A stretch of DNA of 64,000 nucleotides from Enterobacteriaceae bacterium UBA7338 (GTDB lineage Bacteria; Pseudomonadota; Gammaproteobacteria; Enterobacterales; Enterobacteriaceae), in the NCBI GenBank assembly GCA_002480085.1, contig DKPJ01000012.1, positions 251,707 to 315,706 on the forward strand, given 5' to 3'. A program made the position numbers and the translations under genes. Of the stretch, positions 11,501 to 22,095 are shown piece after piece. Within the stretch, counting starts at the first letter, position 1. Every line of letters begins with the position of its first letter. Below the pieces are notes generated by a model. The model searched no databases and had not been told where the DNA came from. It worked only from the letters and a program-made list of their open reading frames with translations.

Positions 11501-12742
11501 ATGGCGACACAACCGTCTGGCCTGCTCAAGCATATTATGCAGGGCAGCCTTGTTAAACAGATCCTTGTCGGGCTGGTGCTCGGTATTCTGCTGGCGTGGA
11601 TCTCCAAGCCTGCGGCGATTGCCGTGGGTCTGCTGGGTACTCTCTTCGTTGGCGCGCTGAAGGCCGTCGCGCCGGTGCTGGTGCTGATTCTGGTGATGGC
11701 CTCTATCGCCAACCACCAGCACGGACAGAAAACCAGCATCCGCCCTATTCTCTTTCTCTATTTGCTGGGCACCTTCTCCGCCGCGCTGACGGCGGTAGTG
11801 TTCAGCTTCCTGTTCCCCTCCACGCTGCATCTGGTTACCGGCGCAACGGAGATCACGCCGCCGTCAGGCATCGTTGAGGTGCTGCGCGGCCTGCTGCTGA
11901 GCATGGTTTCTAACCCGGTGGATGCCCTGCTGAACGCCAACTACATCGGCATTCTGGTCTGGGCCGTCGGTCTCGGCTTCGCCCTGCGCCACGGCAACGA
12001 GAGCACAAAGAATCTGATCAACGACTTCTCAAATGCGGTGACCTTTATGGTCCAGCTGGTGATCCGTTTCGCACCTGTCGGTATCTTTGGTCTGGTCGCC
12101 TCGACCCTCGCCACTACCGGTTTTGACACCCTGTTTGGCTATGCCCAGCTGCTGACGGTGCTGATTGGCTGTATGCTGCTGGTGGCGCTGATCATCAACC
12201 CGCTGCTGGTGTTCTGGAAGATCCGCCGCAACCCCTATCCGCTGGTGTTTATGTGCCTGCGAGAAAGCGGGGTCTACGCCTTCTTTACCCGCAGCTCGGC
12301 GGCCAACATTCCGGTGAACATGGCGCTGTGCAAAAAGCTGAACCTGGACCGCGACACCTACTCCGTCTCCGTGCCGCTGGGCGCGACCATTAACATGGCT
12401 GGCGCGGCAATCACCATTACGGTGCTGACCCTGGCGGCGGTAACCACTCTGGGTATTCCGGTGGATCTGCCTACGGCACTGCTGCTGAGCGTGGTCGCTT
12501 CACTGTGTGCCTGCGGTGCCTCCGGCGTGGCGGGTGGCTCGCTGCTGCTGATCCCGCTGGCCTGTAATATGTTTGGTATTCCGAACGATATCGCCATGCA
12601 GGTGGTGGCGGTGGGCTTTATTATCGGCGTGCTGCAGGACTCTTGCGAGACGGCGCTGAACTCCTCCACCGACGTGCTCTTTACCGCCGCGGCCTGTATG
12701 GCGGAAGACGAGCGCCTGGCGAAAAACGCCCTGCGTAGCTAA
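11501..12742 (+). CDS. sstT: Serine/threonine:Na+ symporter SstT
   Basis: 413 residues (E. coli 414), DAACS/SLC1-type fold with several membrane helices and two re-entrant loops. The family motifs [14 protein letters not shown] (serine-rich hairpin 1), [13 protein letters not shown] (NMxGxx sodium/substrate motif) and [12 protein letters not shown] are intact. It takes up L-serine and L-threonine with Na+. The ATG at 11501 has AAGGAAC 7 nt upstream. It is a single gene with REP units on both sides. K-12 ygjV, normally downstream, is absent. Confidence 0.97.
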   Translation: MATQPSGLLKHIMQGSLVKQILVGLVLGILLAWISKPAAIAVGLLGTLFVGALKAVAPVLVLILVMASIANHQHGQKTSIRPILFLYLLGTFSAALTAVVFSFLFPSTLHLVTGATEITPPSGIVEVLRGLLLSMVSNPVDALLNANYIGILVWAVGLGFALRHGNESTKNLINDFSNAVTFMVQLVIRFAPVGIFGLVASTLATTGFDTLFGYAQLLTVLIGCMLLVALIINPLLVFWKIRRNPYPLVFMCLRESGVYAFFTRSSAANIPVNMALCKKLNLDRDTYSVSVPLGATINMAGAAITITVLTLAAVTTLGIPVDLPTALLLSVVASLCACGASGVAGGSLLLIPLACNMFGIPNDIAMQVVAVGFIIGVLQDSCETALNSSTDVLFTAAACMAEDERLAKNALRS

Positions 12743-12785
12743 AAGGCTACGTCTTACCGGGCCACGGTGAGCACGGTACACTGCA

Positions 12786-12919
12786 TAGGCCCGGTAAGCG
12801 TCAGCGCCACCGGGCGTTACTCTGCTGACGCTGCAATGCCGGGCGGCACTGCGGTATGAACCGGAAACATGGGTAACACTTCAGTTCCGTAGGTCGGGTA
12901 AGCGTTAGCGCCACCCGAC
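12786..12919. repeat. Cluster of REP units
   Basis: At least two clear REP units (about 12786-12818 and 12889-12919) and two partial ones (near 12752-12765 and 12835-12850) fill the 184 bp between convergent sstT and uxaA. I see no gene in it. Confidence 0.8.
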
Positions 12920-12926
12920 ACCACGC

Positions 12927-14414
12927 TTACAGCGTCACACCACTCTTAAAGATCGCCAGCTCGCGGAACTCGTTGCGCTCGTTGCAGGTCTGTTTGCCGT
13001 TAGCGATCTCAACGATGGTATCCACGAACTCGGTCAGCACCTGCGGCATCAGTTTGCCGTGGATCAGCTGACCGGCGTCAAAGTCGATCCAGTGCTTTTT
13101 CTTCGCCGCCAGCTCGCTGTTGGTGGCGATTTTTACCGTCGGCACAAAGCCGCCGTACGGCGTACCGCGGCCGGTAGAGAAGAGCACCATATGGCAGCCC
13201 GCACCGGCCAGGGCGCTGGTGGCAACGGCATCGTTACCCGGCGCGCTCAGCAGGTTCAGGCCGTGGGTTTTCAGACGCTCGCCGTAGCGCAGCACGTCAA
13301 CCACCTGGCTGGCACCCGCTTTCTGGGTACAGCCCAGCGACTTCTCTTCCAGGGTAGTGATGCCACCCGCTTTGTTACCCGGCGACGGGTTCTCGTAGAT
13401 CGGCTGGTTGTGGGCGATGAAGTACTGTTTGAAGTCGTTCACCATGGTGACGGTTTTTTCAAACGTGGACTCATCGCGGCAGTGGCTCATCAGGATCTGC
13501 TCGGCACCAAACATCTCCGGCACCTCGGTCAGCACGGTGGTGCCGCCGTTACCGATGACGTAGTCCGAGAAGCGGCCCAGCATCGGGTTGGCGGTGATGC
13601 CGGAGAGGCCATCAGAGCCGCCGCACTCGAGGCCAAACTTCAGCTCGCTCAGCTTGCCCGGTTCGCGTTTATCGTAACGCATCGCGTTATAGAGCTGATG
13701 CATATGCTCAAGGCCCGCTTCCACTTCGTCTTCCTGGTGTTGGCAGACCATAAAGTGGACGCGGTCCGGGTCGAAATCGCCCAGCGTTTCGCGGAAGGCA
13801 TCAACCTGGTTATTCTCACAGCCGAGGCCAATCACCAGCACCGCACCCGCATTCGGGTGACGCACCATGTTTTGTAGCATGGTGCGGGTGTTGACGTGGT
13901 CATCCCCGAGCTGCGAGCAGCCGTAGGTGTGGCTAAACAGGAAGACGCCGTCGGTGCCTTCAGCATTCTGCGTCTCTTTTAAGAAACGGGTCTGGATCTG
14001 GCGGGCGATGCCGTTGACGCAGCCGACGGTTGGCAGGATCCACAGCTCGTTGCGGATCCCCACCTCACCGTTGGCCCGACGGTAGATCTCAACGTCGCGA
14101 TCCGCCGCCTGCGCCTGCACAGCCTGAAGATCGGGTTGATAGCTATACTCGTCCAGATCGCTCAGATTGGTGCGCGCATTGTGAGAGTGAATGTACTCAC
14201 CCTCCGCGATATCTGCCGTGGCGTGGCCAATAGGCAGACCGTATTTCACCACGTTTTGCCCCTGCGGGATGGTCTGCAGGGCAAACTTGTGCCCGCGTCC
14301 CACCGGCTGGCGCAGCCGTACGGTGTGGTTATCGACAGAAATTTCCGCGCCTTCCGCCAGGTCAGCCAGCGCGACTGCGACGTTGTCTAGCGAATGGATC
14401 TTGATGTATTGCAT
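12927..14414 (-). CDS. uxaA: Altronate dehydratase UxaA
   Basis: Iron-dependent dehydratase that converts D-altronate to 2-keto-3-deoxygluconate in the galacturonate branch of hexuronate degradation. 495 residues, the E. coli length. The N-terminal SAF domain (about 1-90, ending near the IHSHNART segment) is followed by the UxaA/GarD-type lyase body with conserved GCSQLGDDH, VIGLGCENNQ, LECGGSDGLSG and ENPSPGNKAGG segments. It is the second gene of uxaCA, with a 17-bp gap after uxaC. Its closest homologue in the window is garD. Confidence 0.97.
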   Translation of the reverse strand: MQYIKIHSLDNVAVALADLAEGAEISVDNHTVRLRQPVGRGHKFALQTIPQGQNVVKYGLPIGHATADIAEGEYIHSHNARTNLSDLDEYSYQPDLQAVQAQAADRDVEIYRRANGEVGIRNELWILPTVGCVNGIARQIQTRFLKETQNAEGTDGVFLFSHTYGCSQLGDDHVNTRTMLQNMVRHPNAGAVLVIGLGCENNQVDAFRETLGDFDPDRVHFMVCQHQEDEVEAGLEHMHQLYNAMRYDKREPGKLSELKFGLECGGSDGLSGITANPMLGRFSDYVIGNGGTTVLTEVPEMFGAEQILMSHCRDESTFEKTVTMVNDFKQYFIAHNQPIYENPSPGNKAGGITTLEEKSLGCTQKAGASQVVDVLRYGERLKTHGLNLLSAPGNDAVATSALAGAGCHMVLFSTGRGTPYGGFVPTVKIATNSELAAKKKHWIDFDAGQLIHGKLMPQVLTEFVDTIVEIANGKQTCNERNEFRELAIFKSGVTL

Positions 14415-14431
14415 ATCAACCTCAAACGGCC

Positions 14432-15856
<1,425 letters not shown>

Positions 15857-15894
15857 CTAAACGAGAGCGTTAGATGCGTACGTTCAATGCTGAC

Positions 15895-15913
15895 AAAGTT
15901 ATCACACCAATTT
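15895..15913. promoter_or_regulatory. Possible ExuR/UxuR operator in front of uxaC
   Basis: Read on the minus strand, AAATTGGTGTGATAACTTT has one perfect half (AAATTGGT) and a degenerate second half of the ExuR/UxuR palindrome AAATTGGTATACCAATTT. It lies about 50-70 bp upstream of uxaC. Confidence 0.45.
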
Positions 15914-15933
15914 CTATAGACCGAAGATATTTT

Positions 15934-15949
15934 CGTGAGTTAGATCAAT
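15934..15949. promoter_or_regulatory. Possible CRP site upstream of uxaC
   Basis: CGTGA-N6-TCAAT (15934-15949) keeps four of five bases in the first half and three of five in the second half of TGTGA-N6-TCACA. It is a weak site, but catabolite control of uxaCA is expected. Confidence 0.4.
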
Positions 15950-16055
15950 AAACGCTGACAAAAAATTTACCCTCAAGGGGGTAAATTCGTCGCCAGCCCG
16001 CGCCAGCTCTGGCTTTGCTGGCGGGAAATAATGACCACACAGAGAAAAGCACTTT

Positions 16056-16071
16056 TGTGATGTCACTCACC
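16056..16071. promoter_or_regulatory. CRP site in the uxaC-exuT intergenic region
   Basis: TGTGATGTCACTCACC matches TGTGA-N6-TCACA in nine of ten half-site bases. It is 240 bp upstream of exuT, so exuT probably starts from a promoter far upstream of its ATG and has a long leader. Apart from this site, the ExuR-like site and the hairpins near 16250, I see no gene in 15845-16311. Confidence 0.7.
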
Positions 16072-16246
16072 TTTTAAAGTTGTATGACAAGTTATCTTTC
16101 TGCCGTCGCAGAACATACACCGACGGAATGCATTACAGGTGATTTATCACTCACTTTACCGGTACGGATACCGATTTGTGCACGCACACTGATGGCAAGG
16201 TCCGGGCCGTTTCGGGAGTTACTCCCGGCTACGCCCCCCCGTTACA

Positions 16247-16274
16247 CCTCCCCCGGCTCGATCCGGAGGAGGGG
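16247..16274 (+). other. GC-rich hairpin in the exuT leader
   Basis: CCTCCCCCGG (16247-16256) pairs with CCGGAGGAGG (16263-16272) with one mismatch around a 6-nt loop. It is directly followed by a second small stem (GCCGCC/GGCGG, 16275-16286), 25 bp before the exuT ATG. There is no U-tract, so a terminator is unlikely. It may affect mRNA stability or ribosome access. Confidence 0.45.
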
Positions 16275-16311
16275 CCGCCCAAGGCGGAAATAACATAACG
16301 ATGAGGTTTAC

Positions 16312-17616
16312 ATGCGTAAAATTAAAGGGTTACGTTGGTACATGATAGCGCTGGTGACGCTGGGCACCGTGCTGGGCTACCTGACACGTAACACCATAGC
16401 GGCGGCTGCGCCAACGCTAATGGAAGAGTTGCACATCTCCACGCAGCAGTACTCTTATATCATCGCGGCCTACTCTGCCGCCTATACCATCATGCAGCCG
16501 GTTGCGGGCTACGTGCTGGATATTCTGGGTACCAAAGTGGGCTACGCCGTCTTCGCCGTGACCTGGGCGATCTTCTGCGGTGCGACGGCGCTGGCAGGCA
16601 GCTGGGGTGGTTTAGCGCTGGCGCGTGGTGCAGTAGGTGCCGCTGAAGCCGCCATGATCCCGGCCGGCCTGAAAGCCGCCTCCGAGTGGTTCCCGGCGAA
16701 AGAGCGTTCTATCGCCGTGGGCTACTTCAACGTCGGCTCCTCTATTGGGGCGATGATTGCGCCGCCGCTGGTGGTGTGGGCAATCGTCATGCACAGCTGG
16801 CAGCTGGCCTTCATCATCTCCGGCGTGCTGAGCTTCGCCTGGGCGATGGCCTGGCTGATCTTCTACAAGCACCCTCGCGATCAGAAAAAATTAACCGAAG
16901 AGGAGCGTGGCTACATCATTGGCGGTCAGGAAGCACAGCATCAGACCAACAACGGTAAGAAGATGTCCGTCTGGCAGATCCTGGGCACCCGTCAGTTCTG
17001 GGGCATCGCCCTGCCGCGTTTCCTGGCAGAGCCGGCCTGGGGTACCTTCAACGCCTGGATCCCGCTGTTCATGTTTAAAGTCTATGGCTTTAACCTGAAA
17101 GAGATCGCCATGTTCGCCTGGATGCCCATGCTGTTCGCCGACCTCGGCTGTATCGTTGGGGGCTACCTGCCGCCGCTGTTCCAGCGCTGGTTTGGCGTGA
17201 ACCTGATCGTCTCCCGTAAACTGGTGGTGACCATGGGTGCGGTACTGATGATTGGCCCAGGCATGATCGGCCTGTTCACCAGCCCGTATGTCGCTATCGC
17301 CCTGCTGTGCGTCGGCGGTTTTGCTCACCAGTCTCTGTCTGGGGCGCTGATCACCCTCTCCTCTGACGTATTTGGCCGTAACGAAGTGGCTACCGCTAAC
17401 GGTCTGACCGGCATGGCGGCCTGGACGGCGAGCACCCTGTTTGCACTGGTGGTCGGTGCGCTGGCTGACACCATCGGCTTCAGCCCGCTGTTTGCCGTGC
17501 TGGCGGTGTTCGACGTGCTGGGGGCTATCGTTATCTGGACCGTACTTAAGAGCAAGTCCGCAGCGGAGCTGGAAGAAGAGAAGCGAGCCGTCGGTGGCCC
17601 TGCCACCCAACACTAG
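16312..17616 (+). CDS. exuT: Hexuronate transporter ExuT
   Basis: Major facilitator (anion:cation symporter subfamily) that imports glucuronate and galacturonate with protons. 434 residues with 12 predicted membrane helices. The start MRKIKGLRWYMIALV and the motif region GYLTRNTIAAAAPTLMEEL are typical. ARGAVGAAEAAMIPAGLKA and EWFPAKERSIAVGYFN match the conserved second-half helix 4/5 region of the family. The ATG at 16312 has GAGG 8 nt upstream. A terminator follows at 17650, so exuR has its own promoter. Confidence 0.97.
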   Translation: MRKIKGLRWYMIALVTLGTVLGYLTRNTIAAAAPTLMEELHISTQQYSYIIAAYSAAYTIMQPVAGYVLDILGTKVGYAVFAVTWAIFCGATALAGSWGGLALARGAVGAAEAAMIPAGLKAASEWFPAKERSIAVGYFNVGSSIGAMIAPPLVVWAIVMHSWQLAFIISGVLSFAWAMAWLIFYKHPRDQKKLTEEERGYIIGGQEAQHQTNNGKKMSVWQILGTRQFWGIALPRFLAEPAWGTFNAWIPLFMFKVYGFNLKEIAMFAWMPMLFADLGCIVGGYLPPLFQRWFGVNLIVSRKLVVTMGAVLMIGPGMIGLFTSPYVAIALLCVGGFAHQSLSGALITLSSDVFGRNEVATANGLTGMAAWTASTLFALVVGALADTIGFSPLFAVLAVFDVLGAIVIWTVLKSKSAAELEEEKRAVGGPATQH

Positions 17617-17647
17617 TAAAATTTAGTAACGCATCACGCGTTTACCC

Positions 17648-17680
17648 AAAGCCGCCTGCACTATTCGGGCGGCTTTTTCG
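17648..17680 (+). terminator. Rho-independent terminator of exuT
   Basis: AGCCGCC pairs with GGCGGCT around a loop of about 12 nt, followed by TTTTT. It lies 35 bp after the exuT stop. Confidence 0.82.
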
Positions 17681-17751
17681 TTACTGGTATGGTGGGAATT
17701 TAGGAAAAGTGGTATAACAAATCTATCTATCCTGTCTCGCCTGGAGCACAA

Positions 17752-18528
17752 ATGGAAATCACCGAATCACGCCGTTTATATCAGCAGCTGGCCGCTGAGC
17801 TAAAGAGCCGCATTGAGGACGGCGTGTATCTTGTTGGTGATAAACTGCCCGCCGAGCGCTTTATCGCCGATGAGAAGAGCGTTAGCCGCACCGTGGTGCG
17901 CGAAGCGATCATCATGCTTGAGGTTGAGGGCTACGTCGAAGTACGCAAAGGCTCCGGTATCCATGTCATCTCCAACCAGGCGAAATATCAGCAGATCCCC
18001 GACGAATCCATGGAGTTTGCCAACTACGGCCCGTTCGAGCTGTTACAGGCTCGCCAGCTGATCGAGAGCAACATTGCCGAGTTTGCCGCTACCCAGGTGA
18101 CCAAGCAGGACATCATGAAGCTGATGGAGATCCAGGATAAGGCGCGCCAGGAGAAGTGCTTCCGCGACTCCGAGTGGGATCTCCAGTTCCACGTTCAGGT
18201 AGCGCTGGCCACGCAGAATACCGCCCTGGCAGCAATCGTGGAAAAAATGTGGACTCAGCGTACTCACAACCCGTACTGGAAAAAACTGCACGATCACATC
18301 GATGCGCGTACGGTAGATAACTGGTGCGACGATCATGACCAGATCCTTAAGGCGCTGATTCGTAAGGACCCGCATGCGGCCAAGCTGGCGATGTGGCAAC
18401 ACCTCGAGAACACCAAGCTGATGCTGTTTAATGAAACCAGCGATGACTTTGAGTTCAACGCTGACCGCTATCTGTTTGCTGAAAACCCGGTGGTGCACCT
18501 CGATACTGCAGCTAGCATCGCGAAATAG
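17752..18528 (+). CDS. exuR: Hexuronate regulon repressor ExuR (GntR/FadR family)
   Basis: 258 residues, the E. coli length. An N-terminal GntR winged helix (about 10-75, with the recognition region [17 protein letters not shown]) is followed by an all-helical FCD effector domain containing the usual Asp/His metal and ligand residues ([27 protein letters not shown]). It represses uxaCA and exuT until hexuronate is present. The ATG at 17752 has GGAG 8 nt upstream. A stable hairpin (GCGCAGG/CCTGCGC, 18551-18568) without a U-tract lies 22 bp after the stop. Confidence 0.96.
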   Translation: MEITESRRLYQQLAAELKSRIEDGVYLVGDKLPAERFIADEKSVSRTVVREAIIMLEVEGYVEVRKGSGIHVISNQAKYQQIPDESMEFANYGPFELLQARQLIESNIAEFAATQVTKQDIMKLMEIQDKARQEKCFRDSEWDLQFHVQVALATQNTALAAIVEKMWTQRTHNPYWKKLHDHIDARTVDNWCDDHDQILKALIRKDPHAAKLAMWQHLENTKLMLFNETSDDFEFNADRYLFAENPVVHLDTAASIAK

Positions 18529-18779
18529 CACTCTTCCTGTTGCAGCGTAGGCGCAGGTTCGCCTGCGCTGTCCAATCAATGACATAAGGCGGTCAGAAAC
18601 CGTATAGAGTGTCAGCCTTTGTAAATACCTTTGTCACCCCCCTCCCCGGCAAGCAAAATCAATTCCTAAAATACGTATTTTCAGTGACGCAGATCTCTGG
18701 CGTTTGTTACAATTAGATGCAATTTCTCTCCAGCGGCGTTAACCCCGATATTCGTTAACCGATGTACCAGGAACACTGA

Positions 18780-19442
18780 ATGGAACTACTTACCCAGTTA
18801 CTGAACGCTTTATGGCACCAGGATTTCGAAACGCTGGCGAATCCTTCCATGATCGGCATGCTCTATTTTGTTTTGTTTATGATTCTGTTTCTGGAAAATG
18901 GCCTGCTGCCCGCGGCATTTTTACCGGGGGATAGCCTGCTGGTGCTGGTGGGCGTGCTGATTGCAAAAGGGGCGATGGGCTATCCGCAAACCATTCTGCT
19001 GCTGACCGCCGCCGCCAGCCTCGGCTGCTGGGTGAGCTATATCCAGGGACGATGGCTGGGCAATACGCGTATCGTGCAGAACTGGCTGTCACACCTGCCC
19101 GCGCACTACCATCAGCGGGCACACCATATGTTCCATAAGCACGGACTCTCTGCGCTGCTGGTTGGCCGCTTTATTGCCTTTGTGCGTACGCTGCTGCCAA
19201 CGATTGCCGGTCTCTCTGGCCTGAACAACGCCCGCTTTCAGTTCTTTAACTGGATGAGCGGCCTGCTGTGGGTCGTGATCCTCACGACCTTTGGTTATCT
19301 GCTGGGCAAGACGCCCGTGTTTCTTAAATATGAAGATGCGTTAATGTCCTGCCTGATGCTGCTGCCGGTGGTTCTGCTGGTCGTTGGGCTGGTTGGCTCG
19401 CTGTTTGTTTTATGGAAGAAAAAATATGGAAATCGGCAGTAA
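18780..19442 (+). CDS. yqjA: DedA-family inner-membrane protein YqjA
   Basis: 220 residues, the E. coli length, with several membrane helices and the DedA hallmarks: ENG/FLPGD segments with Glu39 and Asp51, and Arg130 and Arg136 in [13 protein letters not shown]. These four residues are reported as essential in E. coli YqjA, which supports envelope integrity, alkaline pH tolerance and proton-motive-force-linked functions. The gene overlaps the start of mzrA by 17 nt. In E. coli the operon is Cpx-controlled. I see only a weak GTAAA-type CpxR half-site near 18622. Confidence 0.95.
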   Translation: MELLTQLLNALWHQDFETLANPSMIGMLYFVLFMILFLENGLLPAAFLPGDSLLVLVGVLIAKGAMGYPQTILLLTAAASLGCWVSYIQGRWLGNTRIVQNWLSHLPAHYHQRAHHMFHKHGLSALLVGRFIAFVRTLLPTIAGLSGLNNARFQFFNWMSGLLWVVILTTFGYLLGKTPVFLKYEDALMSCLMLLPVVLLVVGLVGSLFVLWKKKYGNRQ

Positions 19443-19827
19443 TCCACGTTCGCGACGCGCGCTGATGCATCAGTGCGCCTTTGCGCTGGCAACCATTATG
19501 CTCTTTACCCTGCTCTTCTCTGCCTGGGCTACGCTGCAGCAGCGTGAGTCAACGCTGGCTATTCGCCCGAGCAATCAGAGCGTCAGCGTGCCGGATGGCT
19601 TCTCGGTCTGGCATCACCTTGATGCCAACGGAATCCGCTTTAAAAGTATTACGCCGAAAAATGACACCCTGGTCATTACCTTTGACTCCAGCGCGCAAAG
19701 CGCTGCGGCGAAAGTGGTGCTGGACCGCACTCTCCCCCAGGGATATATCATTGCCCTTCAGGACGACGACGACCAAACTTCCGCATGGCTGACCCGCCTG
19801 CGCGATACCCCTCACCGTCTGGGCTAA
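19426..19827 (+). CDS. mzrA: EnvZ/OmpR modulator MzrA (YqjB)
   Basis: 133 residues (E. coli 127). Small inner-membrane protein with one membrane helix (about 17-37, [18 protein letters not shown]) and a periplasmic domain containing the conserved [12 protein letters not shown] and [13 protein letters not shown] segments. MzrA binds EnvZ and links the CpxAR and EnvZ/OmpR systems. ATG 19426 overlaps the yqjA end, as in E. coli, and implies translational coupling. The first 16 residues differ from E. coli, so the exact start is less sure. Confidence 0.9.
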   Translation: MEIGSNPRSRRALMHQCAFALATIMLFTLLFSAWATLQQRESTLAIRPSNQSVSVPDGFSVWHHLDANGIRFKSITPKNDTLVITFDSSAQSAAAKVVLDRTLPQGYIIALQDDDDQTSAWLTRLRDTPHRLG

Positions 19828-19978
19828 CCTTCTACTAATCCGAATCTTTTCACTTACTTTGGTGATCTTCGCGTTTACTTACTATGCTTGAGTAGACGGG
19901 AACAGTGTCACTCTTTTACTGACTGCATTATCGGCATTTCATGGTGATATGCCGCTAAAACAAGGGAAAGTTATAAGA

Positions 19979-20347
19979 ATGAGATACCGCATCGTACTGG
20001 CGTTAAGCCTTTTATCTTTGAGCGCCGCTTCGCAGGCCGTATCGCTTTGCCAGGAGAAAGAACAGGATATCCTGCGCGAAATTAGCTACGCCGAGAAGCA
20101 TAACAATCAGCGCCGCGTTGATGGCCTGAATAAGGCGCTTACGGAAGTAAAAGCCAACTGCACTGACAGCAAGCTGCGCGCAGACCACCAGAAAAAAATT
20201 GCTGAGCAGAAGGATGAGATTGCTGAACGCCAGCAGGATCTGACGGAAGCACAGCAAAAAGGCGATGCGGATAAAGTGACCAAACGAGAACACAAGCTGA
20301 AAGAGGCGCAGGAAGAGCTGCGTACGCTTGAGGCCCGTGATTATTAA
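19979..20347 (+). CDS. yqjC: YqjC, periplasmic DUF1090 protein
   Basis: 122 residues, the E. coli length. A signal peptide (MRYRIVLALSLLSLSAASQA, cut before VSLCQEKE) precedes a highly charged coiled coil of about 90 residues (KKIAEQKDEIAERQQ and following). It belongs to the DUF1090 family; the function is unknown. It is first in yqjCDEK. The upstream sequence CTATGCTT (19882-19889) resembles a sigma-S -10 element, which fits the RpoS-linked expression reported for yqjD. The start ATG 19979 has AAGGGAAAG about 9-17 nt upstream. Confidence 0.92.
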   Translation: MRYRIVLALSLLSLSAASQAVSLCQEKEQDILREISYAEKHNNQRRVDGLNKALTEVKANCTDSKLRADHQKKIAEQKDEIAERQQDLTEAQQKGDADKVTKREHKLKEAQEELRTLEARDY

Positions 20348-20380
20348 AGGAAGTTACCACTCGCTCACCTGGAGAGAACT

Positions 20381-20692
20381 ATGTCTAAGTCTAAAGATAC
20401 TACTGCCGATCATCTGCGCGCTGAGTTGAAATCCCTGACGGATACCCTGGAAGAGGTATTAAGTAGCTCCGGAGACAGATCGAAAGAAGAGTTGAGTAAG
20501 CTGCGCACCAAAGCAGAACGTGCTCTGCACGAAAGCCGCTATCGCCTGGGTGAAACCAGCGATGTTATTGCCAAGCAAACCCGTGAAGCCGCCACGCGCG
20601 CCGATGAATACGTGCGTGAGAACCCGTGGACTGGTGTAGGGATTGCAGCTGCCGCCGGTGTGGTGCTGGGCGTGCTGCTGACGCGTCGCTGA
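20381..20692 (+). CDS. yqjD: YqjD, ElaB/YqjD/DUF883 ribosome-associated membrane protein
   Basis: 103 residues (E. coli 101). A helical, charged N-terminal region is followed by the conserved YVRENPWTGVGIAAAAG segment and a single C-terminal membrane helix ending in a double arginine. E. coli YqjD is an inner-membrane tail-anchored protein that binds ribosomes in stationary phase. ATG 20381 has GGAGAG 6 nt upstream. The stop is 2 bp before yqjE. Confidence 0.95.
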   Translation: MSKSKDTTADHLRAELKSLTDTLEEVLSSSGDRSKEELSKLRTKAERALHESRYRLGETSDVIAKQTREAATRADEYVRENPWTGVGIAAAAGVVLGVLLTRR

Positions 20693-20694
20693 TT

Positions 20695-21093
20695 ATGGCT
20701 GACTTACGTCAAACAAGCGGGCCAGGAAAAAGCGTCCTGGGTATTGGGCAACGCATTATGACCATCCTCGTTGAGATGGTGGAAACGCGTTTGCGTCTGG
20801 TCGTGGTGGAACTGGAAGAAGAGAAGGCAAACGTCATCCAGATGCTCCTGATGTTGGGGCTGACCATGCTGCTGGCCGCCTTTGGCCTGATGAGCCTGAT
20901 GGTTCTCATCATCTGGGCTATCGACCCTCAATACCGTCTTAACGCGATGATCGCTACCACTGTGGTTCTGCTGGTAGGTGCCATCATCGGCGGTTTCTGG
21001 ACGCTGCATAAGGCTCGACAATCTACCTTCCTGCGCCATACGCGCGGTGAGCTGGCTAACGATCGTTCTCTGCTGGAGGAGGATAAAAAGTGA
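20695..21093 (+). CDS. yqjE: YqjE, DUF1469/phage-holin-III-like membrane protein
   Basis: 132 residues. An N-terminal amphipathic part (GKSVLGIGQRIMTILVEMVETR) is followed by two membrane helices at about 45-70 and 80-102, the layout of the putative holin superfamily III (DUF1469). The function is unknown. It is co-transcribed with yqjD (2-bp gap) and yqjK (4-bp overlap). The start ATG 20695 gives MADLRQ, aligning with E. coli. Confidence 0.94.
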   Translation: MADLRQTSGPGKSVLGIGQRIMTILVEMVETRLRLVVVELEEEKANVIQMLLMLGLTMLLAAFGLMSLMVLIIWAIDPQYRLNAMIATTVVLLVGAIIGGFWTLHKARQSTFLRHTRGELANDRSLLEEDKK

Positions 21094-21389
21094 GCAGTAG
21101 TAAAGCGGAGCGTCTCAAACGCAAAGCGATGCTGCTAAGCCAGATCCAGCAGCAGCGCCTCGATCTTACCGCCAGCCGTCGCGACTGGCTGGAGACGACG
21201 GGCGCTTACGATCGCGGCTGGAATACTTTTCTGAGTATGCGATCGTGGCTGCTGGTGGGCAGCAGTCTGATGGCGGTGCGCACCGTTCGCCACCCCAACA
21301 TGCTGCTGCGCTGGGCGAAACGCGGGTTTGCCGCGTGGAGCACATGGCGTCTGGTACAGTCCACTATCAAGCAGCAACGCCTGCGTTAA
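21090..21389 (+). CDS. yqjK: YqjK-family small protein
   Basis: 99 residues, the E. coli length, very basic. The N-terminal coiled-coil-like part is rich in Arg/Gln and is followed by a membrane-associated hydrophobic stretch (SWLLVGSSLMAVRTV). The start is GTG 21090, overlapping the yqjE stop (GTGA), with GGAGG 8 nt upstream. The function is unknown. It is the last gene of yqjCDEK, and a REP element follows. Confidence 0.92.
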   Translation: MSSSKAERLKRKAMLLSQIQQQRLDLTASRRDWLETTGAYDRGWNTFLSMRSWLLVGSSLMAVRTVRHPNMLLRWAKRGFAAWSTWRLVQSTIKQQRLR

Positions 21390-21418
21390 TCACCATTATG
21401 TACCGGCCCACGCAGTGT

Positions 21419-21450
21419 GTAGGCCGGTGCAAGCGTAGCGCCGCCCGGCG
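21419..21450. repeat. REP element
   Basis: GTAGGCCGGTGCAAGCGTAG followed by CGCCGCCCGGCG forms a REP palindrome after yqjK. The rest of 21390-21621 shows no gene. Confidence 0.75.
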
Positions 21451-21621
21451 CGAGCGCAGAGTTATCCCTCAGATTATTTGATAAAGATTAACAGTTTTCC
21501 TTGCTAACAATCCCCCGCCGCCGCGTTTATTATCCTCTCCATCGACAGCGAATGAGCAGCAGATGCCCGCCAGCGCTGAAAAAATGACATTAGCGGCCCC
21601 TGTGGCTTCATGGAGAGTAAA

Positions 21622-22014
21622 ATGAAAAAATTAGAAGATGTTGGCATTCTGGTAGCGCGTATTCTGATGCCGATCCTGTTCATTACCGCTGGCTGGGGCA
21701 AAATCACCGGGTATGCAGGCACCCAGCAGTATATGGAAGCGATGGGCGTACCGGGCTTCATGCTGCCGCTGGTTATCCTGCTTGAGTTCGGCGGCGGTCT
21801 GGCGATCCTGTTTGGTTTCCTGACCCGTACTACGGCGCTGATCACCGCCGTCTTTACGCTGCTCACCGCGTTCCTGTTCCACAGCAACTTTGCTGAAGGC
21901 GTGAACTCTATCATGTTCATGAAAAACCTCACCATCGCGGGCGGCTTCCTGCTGCTGGGTATCACCGGTCCGGGCGCGTTTAGCATCGACCGCGTTCTGA
22001 ATAAAAAGTGGTAA
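21622..22014 (+). CDS. yqjF: YqjF, DoxX-family inner-membrane protein
   Basis: 130 residues, the E. coli length and nearly identical to it. It has four membrane helices and the DoxX pattern (RILMPILFITAGWGKITGY). DoxX proteins are linked to thiol/redox balance. E. coli yqjF has been used as an aromatic-responsive (trinitrotoluene, dinitrotoluene) reporter promoter, controlled by YhaJ, whose gene lies nearby. ATG 21622 has GGAGAG 5 nt upstream. A stem (22041-22064) with a short T-run lies between it and yqjG and may attenuate read-through. Confidence 0.95.
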   Translation: MKKLEDVGILVARILMPILFITAGWGKITGYAGTQQYMEAMGVPGFMLPLVILLEFGGGLAILFGFLTRTTALITAVFTLLTAFLFHSNFAEGVNSIMFMKNLTIAGGFLLLGITGPGAFSIDRVLNKKW

Positions 22015-22095
22015 GGCTTCTATACTGAAAGCAATTCAAGGCGGGGAGAGCTATCTCTTCCCGCTTAACCTTTTTCCGGCAGTAAGGAGAGCACC

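Noticed and set aside
16084..16293. A 69-codon plus-strand frame in the exuT leader.
   Set aside because: No ribosome binding site, arginine/proline-rich out-of-frame composition, and it runs through the GC-rich hairpins of the leader.
18600..18650. CpxR box in front of yqjA.
   Set aside because: Only one GTAAA half-site is clear; the second repeat at the required spacing is not GTAAA-like.
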